This document shows positions 63,083 through 64,000 of a stretch of 64,000 nt of DNA, piece after piece. The translations under genes were made by a program, and so were the position numbers. Numbering within the stretch: the stretch's first letter is position 1; the number at the start of each line of letters is the position of its first letter. Location: contig WPIO01000287.1 of the NCBI GenBank assembly GCA_009760855.2, positions 60,216-124,215 on the forward strand, given 5' to 3'. The notes under the pieces were generated by a model that did not search any database, had not been told where the DNA came from, and saw only the letters and a program-made list of their open reading frames with translations. Source of the DNA: Cristatella mucedo (taxonomy: Eukaryota > Bryozoa > Phylactolaemata > Cristatellidae).

Positions 63083-63955
63083 TTAATAATAATAATAATA
63101 ATAATATTGCACTTGATAAAGCGCCCTCAGAGAACTTAATCTCTTTCTAGGTGCTTTACATTTGCTGCAAAGTGATACGCAATAGAATAGTAAGTAAAAT
63201 CATGCTTGAAAAACAAACAAAATGAATAACATGGTTAGGGGTTACATGCACTGGGTCAGCATGCAAATGTGGTTAGTGGCAGCATGAACAGTGTCAGCAC
63301 GCATAAGCACATCGAGGACGAATCACAAGGACCCACTAAATGCTGTCCTAAATAGGTATGTTTTTAAGTTTCTTTTAAATGTGGTCAGGTCAGGGGATGT
63401 TCTGACGCAGGTCGGGAGGGAGTTCCAGGCTTTGGGAGCATACGAACTAAATGCACGATCTCCAAAGGATTTAAGGTTTGTACGAGGTATTTGTTGACTG
63501 TTGGATTCCGAAAAGCGGGTGGTACGATGCTTGGCCTGATGGGGTAGTATATCTGAAAGATAGGCTGGAGCCATAGAATGAAGAGACCTAGAAGTGAGCG
63601 ACAAAACCTTGAAGTCAATCCGTTGCTTGACTGGTAGCCAGTGCAGGTCGGCGAGAAGTGGAGTAATGTGGCAACTGCGACGCTCATGACAGACAAGCCT
63701 AGCTGCAGAGTTTTGCACCAGCTGCAATCGCCTGATCGCACATGCTGGTAGGCCAGTAAGCAGTGAGTTGCAGAAGTCGAGACGAGATGTCACGAATGCA
63801 TGGACCAACTTGGACGTGGTATCCTTATCTAAACAAGCCCTAATTTTAGCAATGTTATGAAGCTGAAAATAGGCTGATTTGACTGTGGAGCTGATGTGGT
63901 CGTCTATCTAGAGGTCGCTTTGGAATATGACACCTAGATTTTAGTGTCGAGTGGA
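63083..63955 (-). mobile_element. LINE (CR1/L2-like) 3' end
   Basis: (AAT)n at 63,083-63,105, the tail, and a 161-codon frame 63,808-63,323 ([38 protein letters not shown]). Very close to 53,893-54,720, so probably a young copy. It ends abruptly near 63,943 at tgtcgagtggactgtc, possibly another insertion reaching the window edge. Confidence 0.88.
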
Positions 63956-64000
63956 CTGTCTTACAACCGCCCTGTCCTCGGTTCTCCCCCCTCCGAAGTT

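Overview
The window is animal nuclear DNA carrying a large, decayed block of endogenous viral DNA. The host is a metazoan: an immunoglobulin-superfamily gene is spread over phase-1 introns of several kilobases, and CR1/L2-like LINE 3' ends, tRNA-derived SINEs, solo LTRs and microsatellites are abundant. An early-branching or marine invertebrate would fit, but nothing here fixes the taxon. The viral block (about 7,280-36,480) is visibly richer in A+T than its surroundings.

Layout. (1) 1-2,885: remnants of an older, more diverged viral copy (phospholipase-like, integrase and membrane-protein pseudogenes), broken by LINE fragments and a 245-bp solo LTR. (2) 2,886-7,280: LINE ends and a host repeat with a 1,025-bp solo LTR nested in it. 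(3) 7,280-11,574: left end of the main viral block: the C-terminal part of a protein-primed-type family B DNA polymerase, then small genes including a tandem family of about 85-110-residue proteins. (4) 11,154-22,347: left arm: membrane protein, retroviral-type integrase, Cys-rich protein, fibre-like protein, YqaJ-type nuclease, intact major capsid protein, pVI-like protein, three tandem structural paralogues, AT-hook core protein, A32-type packaging ATPase, zinc-ribbon protein, adenain-like protease and a conserved 160-residue protein. (5) 22,348-27,983: single-copy centre: three fibre-like genes, a helical/hydrophobic protein, an HNH endonuclease and a parvovirus-type phospholipase A2 capsid-associated protein. 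(6) 27,984-36,442: right arm, an inverted second copy of the left arm in which a host repeat has replaced several genes. (7) 36,500-38,640: LTR-type sequence. (8) 38,650-64,000: host DNA with the Ig gene (exons at 42,825-61,126) and many LINE/SINE copies.

The viral gene set (PolB, integrase, adenain-like protease, A32-type ATPase, double-jelly-roll-type capsid protein, PLA2 protein) is that of the Polinton/Maverick and adintovirus group. Structural genes would build and package the particle, the ATPase and core protein handle DNA, the protease matures the shell, integrase inserts the genome, and the fibre-like and PLA2 proteins probably act at attachment and entry. Many viral genes start directly behind a short TATATAGRAA-type motif, which looks like a common promoter. 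Most genes carry stop codons or frameshifts, and the breaks mostly differ between the two arms, so the element is largely inactive. A few genes (major capsid protein, pVI-like protein, one fibre protein, one membrane protein) remain open over their full length.
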